Source: Lentimicrobiaceae bacterium
GTDB lineage: Bacteria > Bacteroidota > Bacteroidia > Bacteroidales > F082
Length of the DNA stretch: 64,000 nucleotides
Assembly: GCA_002708315.1 (NCBI GenBank)
Contig: PANC01000015.1
Span: forward strand, 1-64,000
Direction of reading: 5' to 3'
In this document: one piece after another, positions 38,401 to 45,735 of the stretch
Layout: each line of letters opens with the position of its first letter
Numbering within the stretch: the first letter of the stretch is position 1
Program-made: the position numbers and the translations under genes
The notes under the pieces: model-generated
Database searches by the model: none
Seen by the model: only the letters and a program-made list of their open reading frames with translations
Told to the model about the DNA's origin: nothing

Positions 38401-38713
38401 CCAGTTAAACATTCAGCTTGAAGACATACAGAAACAACTTTATGGTAGCAAGTCAAAAAAAGAAGTAGGTCAGAAAACTGATCCCAACCTTTCTGAAAGA
38501 ATTTGGAATGCGATGGGTGGAACTCAAAATATTTCCTTTGGGCCTACACAAACACAAAAAAAGAGCCTTCAATTAGCCGCTGTCGAATTTGAAAGTATTA
38601 GGCTAGAGGTGGAAGAAATGGTAAATGATCAAATCCCTATTCTGGAAGAAAAGATAACTAAAATGGGTGCTCCATGGATTGAGGGGCAGCCCATTCCAAA
38701 AGCTACTGATTAA
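35426..38713 (+). CDS. Secreted sortilin/VPS10-like Asp-box (BNR) beta-propeller protein
   Basis: A 1095-residue protein with a signal peptide (1-20, ending GYGQ). Residues 30 to about 760 hold ten Asp-box motifs of the form S/T-x-D/N-x-G-x-T/S-W/F, for example TENSGTTW, SEDDGLSW, TQDGGKSW, STDGGNTW, SENRGASW, SEDGGKTF, STNRGDSW, TDNGGGTW, STDKGESW and SINGGQSW, implying two beta-propellers. A separate C-terminal region (about 780-1095) has a beta-sandwich-like stretch, a long charged insert (RKKKEKKSKKEG) and two helical segments. There is no T9SS sorting tail. Annotated relatives are called glycosyl hydrolases or exo-alpha-sialidases on the Asp boxes alone. No catalytic residues for that are evident here, so I leave the activity open; binding or peptidase accessory roles are equally possible. 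Confidence 0.86.
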   Translation: MKKTILLISSVMILCSLGYGQKTESYDILKGVSLNAFEYRNIGPALKSGRISDIAIHPENQNIWYVTVGSGGVWKTENSGTTWVPIFDSQKVFSTGCVTIDPNNPHVIWVGTGENVGGRHVSYGDGIYKSEDDGLSWKNMGLKESQHISKIVIHPNNSDIMWVAVQGPLWSSGGDRGLYRTQDGGKSWVKTLGDEEWTGATDIVIDPRNPDVIYCASWQRGRTVAAYMGGGPGSGIHKSTDGGNTWIKLKTGLPTSDMGKIGLAISPQNPDVIYAAIELDRRKGGVYKSENRGASWVKQSSAVSGATGPHYYQELYASPHEFDKIYLADVRIQVSEDGGKTFKRLNEKNKHSDNHIIAFRENDPNYLLVGTDGGVYESFDKAQNWRYMANLPITQFYKLALDDSKPFYKVYGGTQDNGTIGGASRTVFRRGISNADWFINLFADGHQPATEPGNPNIVYSETQEGNLFRVDQKTGEAVNIKPQANPGDKYERFNWDSPILVSPHNPTTIYFASQRVWKSTNRGDSWVTISEDLTLNQERFNLPIMDKTWGWDSPWDVYAMSDYNTITSLSESPLKKGLIYAGTDDGSISVTDNGGGTWNKIEVGSLPGVPENAFVNDIKADLYDENTVFVVLDNHKNGDFKPYIVKSTDKGESWNLITNNLPENLIVWRLVQDHIKPELLFIGTEFGIFLSINGGQSWSKMTGGIPTISFRDLAIQKRENDLVGASFGRSFFVLDDYSPLREIDEGTFDKEATLFSLRDALLYSPRSSQTYSGKGSMGASYFISPNPPFGAVFTYYLSENYSTLKEVRKKKEKKSKKEGVDIKFPGWDNLDKELYEDRPIVILTIMDSLGNGIRKIKAKQGKGFHRISWNLRYPAFNGVDTDGSGVFNEFSTRGGLTVMPGKYYAVLSKRVGGVNRSISDTVMFNVISIQNGALKGSSPEDILAFGREVEKLKTANYALNTVVDNTKRKLAAMNKAMASIGFSNDSVYLSIFQLNIQLEDIQKQLYGSKSKKEVGQKTDPNLSERIWNAMGGTQNISFGPTQTQKKSLQLAAVEFESIRLEVEEMVNDQIPILEEKITKMGAPWIEGQPIPKATD

Positions 38714-38741
38714 TGTTTTTAAATAATACTGTAAAGAAATT

Positions 38742-39659
38742 TTACCCCCTTACAATCAGTGCTTTTATTATCTCCTGTGCCATTTTTGGATTTTCCTTAA
38801 GCCTTCTTGTTGAATAAGCAAACCACTGTTTACCAAAGGGTGTATAAATACGCATTTTATATCCTTTTTTAATTATGGATTTCCTGAGCGCAGGCGTTAC
38901 ACCATAAAGCATCTGAAATTCGAACTTGTCATTTGGCACATTATATTTTTTGATTAACTCGTAAGCCCCAATAACAAGCTTTTCATCATGAGTAGCAATT
39001 CCTGGATATATACCTTTTTTGAACATCTCCTCCAGTGCTAATAGGAAGTTTTGATTTATTTCTTGATAATTCTGGAAAGCTACTGTTTCGGGTTCTACAT
39101 ATATCCCTTTGCATAACCTATAATTCAGTGGGTTTTCCTTGGAATGTAAGTCCATTAATTCATCAATGTCATTCATGGTACGGTATAAATATGCCTGGAA
39201 AACTAGCCCTACATTCTTTGGAAATTCCTTTTTAATTTTTCTGAAAAGTTCAATTTCTAGATCAACACACTGGAAATCTTCCATGTCTATTCTCACAAAA
39301 TTGTCATATTCAACAGCTTTTGCCACAACCTCTCTTATTAGCTTATAACAGGCATTCTTATCTATCAGCAAGCCAAACATTGTGGGCTTTAAAGAGTAAT
39401 TGCCAACAACATTGCTTTTTTCAACAGCTTCAATTATCTCGATGTATTCATCTTTATTCTTTTTTGCTTGGTCTAGTTCGGAAACAAACTCTCCCAGAAG
39501 GTCAATGGTAGTAATGTTTCCTTCTGAATTTAGCTGTTTTGCTATTTTGATTGCTGCGCCAAGAGACTGGCCTGCTATATACCTTTTGGAAAAAATCCAA
39601 ATTAATTTTTGCGGCATCAATGGTAAAATAGTTGCAACTATCTTATTTAGAAATATCAT
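38742..39659 (-). CDS. Proline dehydrogenase
   Basis: A 305-residue flavoenzyme of the monofunctional PRODH type that oxidises proline to pyrroline-5-carboxylate and passes electrons to the quinone pool. Barrel motifs are in order: FVRIDMEDFQCVD, VFQAYLYRT, YRLCKGIYVEPE, GIATHD and the C-terminal FEFQMLYGV, ending with the substrate-binding YSTRRLKENP. The length matches the short bacterial PutB class. The partner P5C dehydrogenase is not in the window. It is convergent with the Asp-box gene. An IR-containing 307-base region lies upstream. Confidence 0.92.
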   Translation of the reverse strand: MIFLNKIVATILPLMPQKLIWIFSKRYIAGQSLGAAIKIAKQLNSEGNITTIDLLGEFVSELDQAKKNKDEYIEIIEAVEKSNVVGNYSLKPTMFGLLIDKNACYKLIREVVAKAVEYDNFVRIDMEDFQCVDLEIELFRKIKKEFPKNVGLVFQAYLYRTMNDIDELMDLHSKENPLNYRLCKGIYVEPETVAFQNYQEINQNFLLALEEMFKKGIYPGIATHDEKLVIGAYELIKKYNVPNDKFEFQMLYGVTPALRKSIIKKGYKMRIYTPFGKQWFAYSTRRLKENPKMAQEIIKALIVRG

Positions 39660-39838
39660 TGTAACTTGGGTTTTGTGTTGTGCTATTTTATTGCAAATTT
39701 AGATAGAATAGTTCATATGATTACAAAAAAACACTATTTTTTTATTCTGTGATTCAACGCTTATTCGATTGCCAACCAGCCTTTTATGGGACATTATGAA
39801 ATTTTTATTTTCAATTAACTTTAATTGGGATTAAAATT

Positions 39839-39858
39839 TGTGTTAAAAAATTAACACA
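39839..39858. promoter_or_regulatory. Perfect inverted repeat, candidate operator
   Basis: TGTGTTAA and TTAACACA flank four A bases. It lies 50 bases upstream of the yceD -33 element and 180 bases upstream of the divergent proline dehydrogenase start. It is not followed by a T-run, so an operator is more likely than a terminator. The regulator is unknown. Confidence 0.45.
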
Positions 39859-39931
39859 GATTTATATGCTACAAAAATCATCATGATAGATCATTCTTGA
39901 TAATATGTTTGTAATTAAAAATAAATAGCCG

Positions 39932-39939
39932 TAATTTTG
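39932..39939 (+). promoter_or_regulatory. Promoter of yceD-rpmF
   Basis: TAATTTTG -7 box with TTTG at 39908-39911 and 20-base spacing: a full match to the phylum consensus. It leaves a 27-base leader. Confidence 0.75.
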
Positions 39940-39966
39940 CCGCCCGATTTTTGTATAGAGTAGGCT

Positions 39967-40473
39967 ATGGTGGAATTTAAAATACCCATTAAGGGTCTTT
40001 CGTTAGGTACGCATGATTATGTATATAAAATCGATAAGTCGTTCTTTGATAACTATGAGTTTCTGGAAATTGAAGGTGGGGTTTTAGATTTAAACTTGGA
40101 TTTAGTTAAAGAGTCCACGCTATTAAGCCTAACATTTAAATTTAATGGAAAAATATCTTTAAAATGTGACAGGTGTTTAGACCTTTTTGATATACACCTG
40201 GAAAACAATTTTAGGCTGATAGTAAAATATGCTGCTGATTATGAGGAAATAAGTGATGAAATAATTACGGTACCATCATCTGAAAGCAATTTAGATATCA
40301 GTCAGTTTGTTTTTGAATATATTAATCTCATGTTACCATTAAAAAAAGCGCACCCCGATGATGATGGTGGAAATATAACATGTAACAAAGACATGGTAAA
40401 TAGAATTGACGGTTACTCTGAACAAAGAAATGATCCCAGGTGGGACGCATTAAAGAACATAAATTTAGATTGA
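39967..40473 (+). CDS. yceD: DUF177 / YceD-family protein
   Basis: A 168-residue cytoplasmic protein. The LKCDRCLDLF motif in the middle (two Cys two residues apart) and the C-terminal DPRWDALKNIN are characteristic of the DUF177 family, which nearly always precedes rpmF, as here (27-base gap). YceD proteins are linked to 23S rRNA accumulation in plants and E. coli; the exact role is not settled. The start is fixed by a strong promoter 27 bases upstream. Confidence 0.9.
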   Translation: MVEFKIPIKGLSLGTHDYVYKIDKSFFDNYEFLEIEGGVLDLNLDLVKESTLLSLTFKFNGKISLKCDRCLDLFDIHLENNFRLIVKYAADYEEISDEIITVPSSESNLDISQFVFEYINLMLPLKKAHPDDDGGNITCNKDMVNRIDGYSEQRNDPRWDALKNINLD

Positions 40474-40500
40474 AAACTTAATAAATAAAGAGATAATAAA

Positions 40501-40692
40501 ATGGCACATCCGAAGCGCAAAATATCAAAAACAAGAAGAGATAAAAGAAGAACTCATTACAAAGCAGAGGCTCCTCAGCTCACAACTTGTCCTACAACTG
40601 GTACGGTACATGTTTATCACCGCGCATACTATGTTGATGGTGACATGTATTACAAGGGAAAGCTTGTAGTTGAGAATGCAAAGGCTGAATAA
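40501..40692 (+). CDS. rpmF: Ribosomal protein bL32
   Basis: A 63-residue 50S protein, basic at the N-terminus ([16 protein letters not shown]), with a short C-terminal strand region. Only one Cys remains (TTCPTTG), so the four-Cys zinc ribbon of other bL32 proteins is not intact; this is the zinc-independent form. It ends just before an intrinsic terminator. plsX, which often follows it, is absent. Confidence 0.97.
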   Translation: MAHPKRKISKTRRDKRRTHYKAEAPQLTTCPTTGTVHVYHRAYYVDGDMYYKGKLVVENAKAE

Positions 40693-40740
40693 ACGGCTGT
40701 TTTTCTAATTCCCTTTTTTTAAAAACCCCTATCAAAGAAT

Positions 40741-40781
40741 AAACTCTTGAACACTTTTGTTTTCAGGAGTTTTGTTTTTTT
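40741..40781 (+). terminator. Intrinsic terminator after rpmF
   Basis: The arms AAACTCTTGAA and TTCAGGAGTTT pair over 11 positions with one G-T wobble, around a 10-base loop, followed by TGTTTTTTT. It separates rpmF from fabH, which has its own -7 box. Confidence 0.8.
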
Positions 40782-40818
40782 AGCCCTTATAGATATCTGC
40801 GTGCCGCACAAATATTTG

Positions 40819-40826
40819 TATTTTTG
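40819..40826 (+). promoter_or_regulatory. -7 box for fabH
   Basis: TATTTTTG, an exact TAnnTTTG match, 28 bases before the fabH ATG and downstream of the rpmF terminator. The -33 region is weak. Confidence 0.5.
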
Positions 40827-40854
40827 CGGCAAAATAAACTGAAAAATACATAGT

Positions 40855-41859
40855 ATGTCAAAAATAAATGCAGCAATAACCGGAATCCATGGCTGGGTGC
40901 CTGAATATGTTTTGACCAACGAGGAACTTGAAACTATTGTAGATACAACAGACGAGTGGATAATGACGCGCACTGGTATTAGAGAAAGACATATTTTAAA
41001 GGGTGAAAATATGGGCACGTCTGTTATTGGAACAGAGGCCGTTAAAGGTTTATTAGAAAAAACAAATACAACTCCTGATGAAGTTGACCTTGTTATATGC
41101 GCAACCGTTACCCCAGATATGCTTTTTCCAGCAACCTCAACAATAATTTGCGACAAAGTAGGTATTAAAAATGCGTTTAGTTACGATTTAAACGCAGCAT
41201 GCACAGGGTTTTTATACGCTTTAGATACCGCAAGAAGATATGTTGAATCAGGATCTTATAAAAAAGTTATTGTAGTAGGCGCTGATAAAATGTCTTCGAT
41301 TGTTGATTACACAGACCGAACAACTTGTGTTTTATTTGGTGATGCAGGTGGTGCTGTTCTTTTAGAGCCCACCAGCGATGGCTTAGGAATAATAGATTCG
41401 GTATTAAAGAGTGATGGTATGGGTAGAGACCATCTTTATCAAAAAGCAGGAGGCTCAAACTACCCCCCAACCCATGAAACTATTGATGCCCGACAACATT
41501 ATATTTATCAGGAGGGCCAGGCTGTATTCAAATTTGCCGTCACAAAAATGGCGGATGTGAGTGCTGAAATAATGGAGCGGAACAACCTTGACGCAGATGA
41601 TATATCATATCTAGTACCCCATCAAGCTAATATGAGAATTATTGATGCAACAGCCCGTCGCATGGGTCTTGAGAGAGATAAAGTTATGATAAACATTGAG
41701 CGTTACGGAAACACAACAAACGGTACAATTCCCATGTGTTTACATGAGTGGTCTCCAAAACTAAAAAAAGGCGATATCATTATATTAGCTGCTTTTGGGG
41801 GAGGATTTACATGGGGTTCAATGTACATAAAATGGGCCGTTAATGGAAGTTCTAAATAG
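40855..41859 (+). CDS. fabH: Beta-ketoacyl-ACP synthase III
   Basis: A 334-residue cytoplasmic enzyme that starts fatty-acid synthesis by condensing an acyl-CoA primer with malonyl-ACP. The Cys-His-Asn triad is complete: Cys116 in NAACTGF, His256 in VPHQANMRI and the Asn in [10 protein letters not shown]. The N-terminal [12 protein letters not shown] is typical. In many bacteria the order is rpmF-plsX-fabH; here plsX is missing and fabH has a separate promoter. Branched-chain primer preference, common in the phylum, cannot be read from sequence. Confidence 0.96.
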   Translation: MSKINAAITGIHGWVPEYVLTNEELETIVDTTDEWIMTRTGIRERHILKGENMGTSVIGTEAVKGLLEKTNTTPDEVDLVICATVTPDMLFPATSTIICDKVGIKNAFSYDLNAACTGFLYALDTARRYVESGSYKKVIVVGADKMSSIVDYTDRTTCVLFGDAGGAVLLEPTSDGLGIIDSVLKSDGMGRDHLYQKAGGSNYPPTHETIDARQHYIYQEGQAVFKFAVTKMADVSAEIMERNNLDADDISYLVPHQANMRIIDATARRMGLERDKVMINIERYGNTTNGTIPMCLHEWSPKLKKGDIIILAAFGGGFTWGSMYIKWAVNGSSK

Positions 41860-41893
41860 AGAACTGTATGTACTTCCAAAAGTAATTTAATTC

Positions 41894-43351
41894 CTATCTG
41901 ATTTTTGAAAACATTTTTGTTGCCACCCCCCTGGTATTTCTATATTTTAAAAAATATACTCCGGGCAAATATTCAACAACACTTAATTTGTGAGTTCGTT
42001 TTGCCGGTATTTGTATCTCATTAATTATAAGGCCTTGAATGTTAAATATGGTAACATTCATTGGCTCAGAATCATAATTCTGAATAAAAATATCGGTTTG
42101 GGTAGGGTTAGGGTATATGGTTAGAATAGGCTTCTGGTCCTCGTTAATCCCAACTGTAAGTGATATTGTTGCTGATACAGTATCCCAGCTATTAAGATCA
42201 TTTGAAACAAACTGTATTATGTTGTATGTTCCCAAATTATCATAACTGTGGGTAGGGTTTTGTTCCATACTATAATTGCCGTCACCAAAATCCCAATACC
42301 AGTTATTTGCTTTTTGACTCTGATCATAAAAGGAGACGTTATTTTCAAACTGCTCTAAATAAAATCCTGCAGATGGCCTGTGTATTAAATGAGAAAAAGT
42401 TACTGTTTTATTGAAAACCGTATCCCAATATTCGTTTGGTCCAACTGGCCAGTTACCATTGCTTGTTCCATAAAACTCATGTCCTACGCCCAAGACAAAA
42501 TATTTTTCTAGCTTACCCCCTAAGTTTTCGATTCTTTCGGCTATTAACTCACTTCCATAAGAGGCTGGAAATGCTGGGTTTCCAAATGCAGCTCCATAGC
42601 CAAACGGAACAACATCATCATCGGTACCATGAACTAATAAAACTGGAATAGTATCCGTCTCAACAATAAGAATAGTGTCCTGTAATGATCCCCACAAACC
42701 AACCAGTCCATTTGATTTTCCCAAGTGAGAATAATTATTTCCGGAACAATCCAAACACCCCAAATCAGGGTTCGAATATGTTTCTGGGGGTCTTTCATCC
42801 TCGGTATCCAAAAATATATTGTGTAGCCCAACAAATGATCCTGCGCTACTACCAAGCATATATATATTATTGGTGTCTATGTTGTATACATTTCTGTTTT
42901 CCTTAAGAAATCTAATCGCAGAGCGTCCGTCTTGCAGCCCCCTGTATACCGCTCTTATTGCGCTCTCTGAGCTTAGGGGGTTCATTCCTAAACGATAGTC
43001 TATGCTTGCTGTAACATATCCCCTATGTGCCATTGAATCACAAAAAGCTACCATATCTTCAGCTAACTTAGATCCCGTAAGAAAAGCTCCTGAGTGCACA
43101 CATAACAAGACTGGCCTTTTGGATAAAGTATCCCCCAGTGGTTGATAAATATCCATTAATAAGTTTTCATCCACAGTTAGGCTTTCCAGTAAGTATGGGA
43201 ATAAAAGCCTGGGTGCATTACCATATATAACATCAGTATTAATTTCGATATTATCGAAAACAGGAGAGGTGTATCGATTATTATAAGGTATTTGTCCCAT
43301 TAAACTAATGGATGCAAATAAAAAAACAAGGGTAACCAGTTTGTATTTCAT
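41894..43351 (-). CDS. Secreted alpha/beta-hydrolase esterase with PKD domain and T9SS sorting tail
   Basis: A 485-residue exported protein from the start chosen here, with a signal peptide ending LMGQ. The hydrolase domain has VHSGAF as oxyanion hole, LGSSAGSF as nucleophile elbow, HGTDDDVVP for the acid and GVGHEFYG for the His: an esterase/lipase family pattern. A PKD-type domain follows (WYWDFGDGNYSMEQNPTHSY). The last 70 or so residues form a type A T9SS sorting domain with YPNPT, IFNIQG, LPGVYFLK and a basic end, so the protein should be displayed or released at the cell surface. The frame is open 7 codons further, but a TAnnTTTG box at 43370 overlaps that upstream ATG, favouring 43351. 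The substrate is unknown. Confidence 0.88.
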   Translation of the reverse strand: MKYKLVTLVFLFASISLMGQIPYNNRYTSPVFDNIEINTDVIYGNAPRLLFPYLLESLTVDENLLMDIYQPLGDTLSKRPVLLCVHSGAFLTGSKLAEDMVAFCDSMAHRGYVTASIDYRLGMNPLSSESAIRAVYRGLQDGRSAIRFLKENRNVYNIDTNNIYMLGSSAGSFVGLHNIFLDTEDERPPETYSNPDLGCLDCSGNNYSHLGKSNGLVGLWGSLQDTILIVETDTIPVLLVHGTDDDVVPFGYGAAFGNPAFPASYGSELIAERIENLGGKLEKYFVLGVGHEFYGTSNGNWPVGPNEYWDTVFNKTVTFSHLIHRPSAGFYLEQFENNVSFYDQSQKANNWYWDFGDGNYSMEQNPTHSYDNLGTYNIIQFVSNDLNSWDTVSATISLTVGINEDQKPILTIYPNPTQTDIFIQNYDSEPMNVTIFNIQGLIINEIQIPAKRTHKLSVVEYLPGVYFLKYRNTRGVATKMFSKIR

Positions 43352-43369
43352 CTGTAAATTAAATACGGA

Positions 43370-43377
43370 CAAAGTTA
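43370..43377 (-). promoter_or_regulatory. -7 box of the T9SS esterase; decides its start
   Basis: On the minus strand this reads TAACTTTG, an exact TAnnTTTG match, 18 bases before the ATG at 43351. It overlaps the in-frame upstream ATG at 43372. Confidence 0.5.
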
Positions 43378-43509
43378 GGCAAAAGATTGTTCAAACATCA
43401 TTCCATTTAAAACAAGCTTACTTGTAATATAAAACAGCAATATAATTTAGCTTAATTTAGACCTCTTATTGTTAATGCCGCTTGTGCTTAATTAAACTTA
43501 CCATTTAGT

Positions 43510-45099
43510 ATGAACTCAAAAATACTTTTGTTTGTATCTGTTATGCTATTCCTAACGGTCCAAAAAACACATTCATGCACTAATATTCTTGTAACAAAGG
43601 GTGCTTCTGTTGACAGTGCAACCTATTTAGTCTATTTAAATGATGGTGAATGGCTCTACAATTTAAATCAAACCCCAGCAAAAAATCATTCTAAGGGAGA
43701 TTCGTTAGTATACACAAGTATGACAGGTATTAAGTCTAGAGTGCATCAGGTTTCTCATACATATGCAATCATTGGTTTTCAAATGAATGAGCACCAGCTT
43801 GCAATTGGAGAAACAACCTTTCTTGGAAGAGAAGAACTCTGGGATAAAAATAAGCCATTAAAATACTGGGAATTAATGGAATTGGCCTTGCTAAGAGCTA
43901 AAACAGCACGAGAGGCTATTGAAGTAATAACAAGCTTAGTTGAACAATATGGCTATGGAAGTGAGGGTGAGTCTTTCTCGATAGCAGACCCAAATGAAGC
44001 CTGGGTGCTGGAATTAATAGGCACTGGTGGCTCTGGTAGTGCCATTTGGGTAGCAATGAAAGTGCCCGACGGTATGATAACTGCACACGCAAACCATTCT
44101 CGTATTGGTGAGTTTCCAATGGATGATCCTGAAAATTGTACATATTCTGATAACGTAATTTCATTTGCAATCGAGAAGGGTTATTACAACCCTGATATAG
44201 ATGAATCATTTAGGTTTAATAATGCTTATGATCCCCCTACACCAAAGCATATAAGATATTCTGAGTCAAGAGTTTGGAGTGTTTATAACAGGGCTGCTCC
44301 ATCGGCTGGATTAACACATAAATATAGCAGGGGAGAGGGCGGTGAAGAAGGGTACCCTTTATTTATTAGACCCGACAATAAGCTGTCATTAAAAGATGTG
44401 TTTTCATTGGCTAGGGATCATTATGAAAATACCGAAATTGATATGACCACCGGTATAGCAGCGGGTCCATTTGGAAACCCTAACAGGATAAGGCCGCTAT
44501 CCTGGGAAGGTGACTCCATTGTATATTCCTTTGAGAGGCCTATTTCTACTTACAACACGGCTTTTTCATTTGTAGCACAACTAAGGGGTTATCTTCCAAA
44601 TGAAATTGGAGGGGTCGCCTGGTTTGGTGTTGATGATACTTACACATCTTGTTATTTTCCAATTTACTGCTGCGTAACTCAAATTTCAAAGCCATTTTCA
44701 ATGGGCGACATAAATAGTTACTCGCGAGAATCGGCTTGGTGGACATTCAATTTTGTGTCAAACTTTGCCAATATAAGGTACTCATATATGGTAAAGGACA
44801 TAAGGGCTGTGCAAAAAGAGGTTGAAAATATTATCATTGCACAACAGCGCTCTGTTGAGATAGAGGCTCTAAGTTTGGATGATAGTGAGCGTATAGAGTT
44901 TTTAACAAACTATTCAGTTGAAATGGGTAAAATGGTTCATAATCGATGGGTTGAGCTGGGAGATAGGCTGGTTACCAAATACAATGATGGTTATATAAAA
45001 GATTACAACAACCAAATTAGGGAGGCGGGGTATTCATCTGATTGGCTAAATATAATTTCTAAAGAAGAAGGTGAAAGGTATCGTGTTCCCGAAGAGTAA
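43510..45099 (+). CDS. Secreted C69-family dipeptidase
   Basis: A 529-residue Ntn-hydrolase-type peptidase. The signal peptide runs to Ser22, and the next residue is Cys23 in CTNILVTKGAS, which becomes the N-terminal nucleophile of C69 enzymes after processing. Other family features are the GESFSIADPNEAWVLELIG block, MITAHANHSRIGEF, and the WGFG-like GIAAGPFGNPNR region, followed by a late WWTFNFVSNFANIRYSYM. Family members such as PepD cleave dipeptides. Together with the S46 enzyme it would supply amino acids from peptides in the envelope. The nucleophile falls exactly at the signal cleavage site, so processing by signal peptidase alone could activate it. Confidence 0.9.
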   Translation: MNSKILLFVSVMLFLTVQKTHSCTNILVTKGASVDSATYLVYLNDGEWLYNLNQTPAKNHSKGDSLVYTSMTGIKSRVHQVSHTYAIIGFQMNEHQLAIGETTFLGREELWDKNKPLKYWELMELALLRAKTAREAIEVITSLVEQYGYGSEGESFSIADPNEAWVLELIGTGGSGSAIWVAMKVPDGMITAHANHSRIGEFPMDDPENCTYSDNVISFAIEKGYYNPDIDESFRFNNAYDPPTPKHIRYSESRVWSVYNRAAPSAGLTHKYSRGEGGEEGYPLFIRPDNKLSLKDVFSLARDHYENTEIDMTTGIAAGPFGNPNRIRPLSWEGDSIVYSFERPISTYNTAFSFVAQLRGYLPNEIGGVAWFGVDDTYTSCYFPIYCCVTQISKPFSMGDINSYSRESAWWTFNFVSNFANIRYSYMVKDIRAVQKEVENIIIAQQRSVEIEALSLDDSERIEFLTNYSVEMGKMVHNRWVELGDRLVTKYNDGYIKDYNNQIREAGYSSDWLNIISKEEGERYRVPEE

Positions 45100-45155
45100 C
45101 GCTTATTAAGTTAAAAGGCTGTGTTTAATTTAGCCTGGTTTTCTTTAAATTTAAT

Positions 45156-45163
45156 TACCTTAG
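45156..45163 (+). promoter_or_regulatory. Candidate -7 box for the HdeD-like gene; decides its start
   Basis: TACCTTAG, a one-base variant of TAnnTTTG, 23 bases before the ATG at 45187. It lies inside the open frame from the GTG at 45121, which argues for the downstream ATG. Confidence 0.35.
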
Positions 45164-45186
45164 CACATACACATAAAATTAAAAAT

Positions 45187-45717
45187 ATGAATAATGTTTC
45201 TTACTCAAAAAATTGGTGGGCACTTGCTTTTAATGGTATCATAGCTCTTTTGTTCGGTTTATTGGCAATCTTTGCTCCGCGTGAAACTCTAGAGGTCGTT
45301 ATAAAGTACTTTGGAGTTGTTATGCTTATTGTTGGTGTTGCTATGCTCTTTGGTGCATACTCAAGCATGAAAAACAAACTAAACTACGGTACAGATTTAA
45401 TAAGCGCAATTATTACAGTTGCCCTGGGGGTAGTACTTTCTTTTTTCACCGAAAAAACCCTTGAGGTCATTGTTGTAGTAATCGGCATATGGGCTATTGT
45501 TCTTGGAATAGGACAACTTATAATAATGTCTGCTCTTACTTCAAAACCCGATAAAAATTACATGTTGTATAGCGGTCTATTTACTTTGGCTTTTGGAGCC
45601 CTGATGTTTTTTAACCCTTTTACCATGGCGTCAATAATGACAGTGGTGGTTGGTATTATGGCGGCAATTATTGGTGTTGTTTTGATTTCCTTTGCTTTCA
45701 AGCTTAAAAACTTATAG
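45187..45717 (+). CDS. HdeD family (DUF308) membrane protein
   Basis: A 176-residue inner-membrane protein with six evenly spaced hydrophobic helices and the NWWALAFNGIIALLFGLLAIF start typical of HdeD/DUF308 proteins. HdeD is tied to acid resistance in E. coli, but the biochemical role of the family is unclear. The frame is open upstream to a GTG at 45121. I prefer the ATG at 45187 because the extra 22 residues are not part of the domain and a -7-like box lies within them. Convergent with recJ. Confidence 0.85.
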   Translation: MNNVSYSKNWWALAFNGIIALLFGLLAIFAPRETLEVVIKYFGVVMLIVGVAMLFGAYSSMKNKLNYGTDLISAIITVALGVVLSFFTEKTLEVIVVVIGIWAIVLGIGQLIIMSALTSKPDKNYMLYSGLFTLAFGALMFFNPFTMASIMTVVVGIMAAIIGVVLISFAFKLKNL

Positions 45718-45735
45718 CGTATCCAATTACATGTT

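Larger units (their letters stand above)
39660..39966. other. 307-base intergenic region between proline dehydrogenase and yceD
   Basis: No plausible gene. It holds the yceD promoter at its right end, a perfect 8-base inverted repeat (39839-39858) in the middle, and AT-rich sequence upstream of the divergent proline dehydrogenase gene. Confidence 0.8.

Noticed and set aside
45121-45186. The GTG-initiated 22-residue extension of the HdeD-like protein
   Set aside because: It contains the likely -7 box, and the typical N-terminus begins at 45187.
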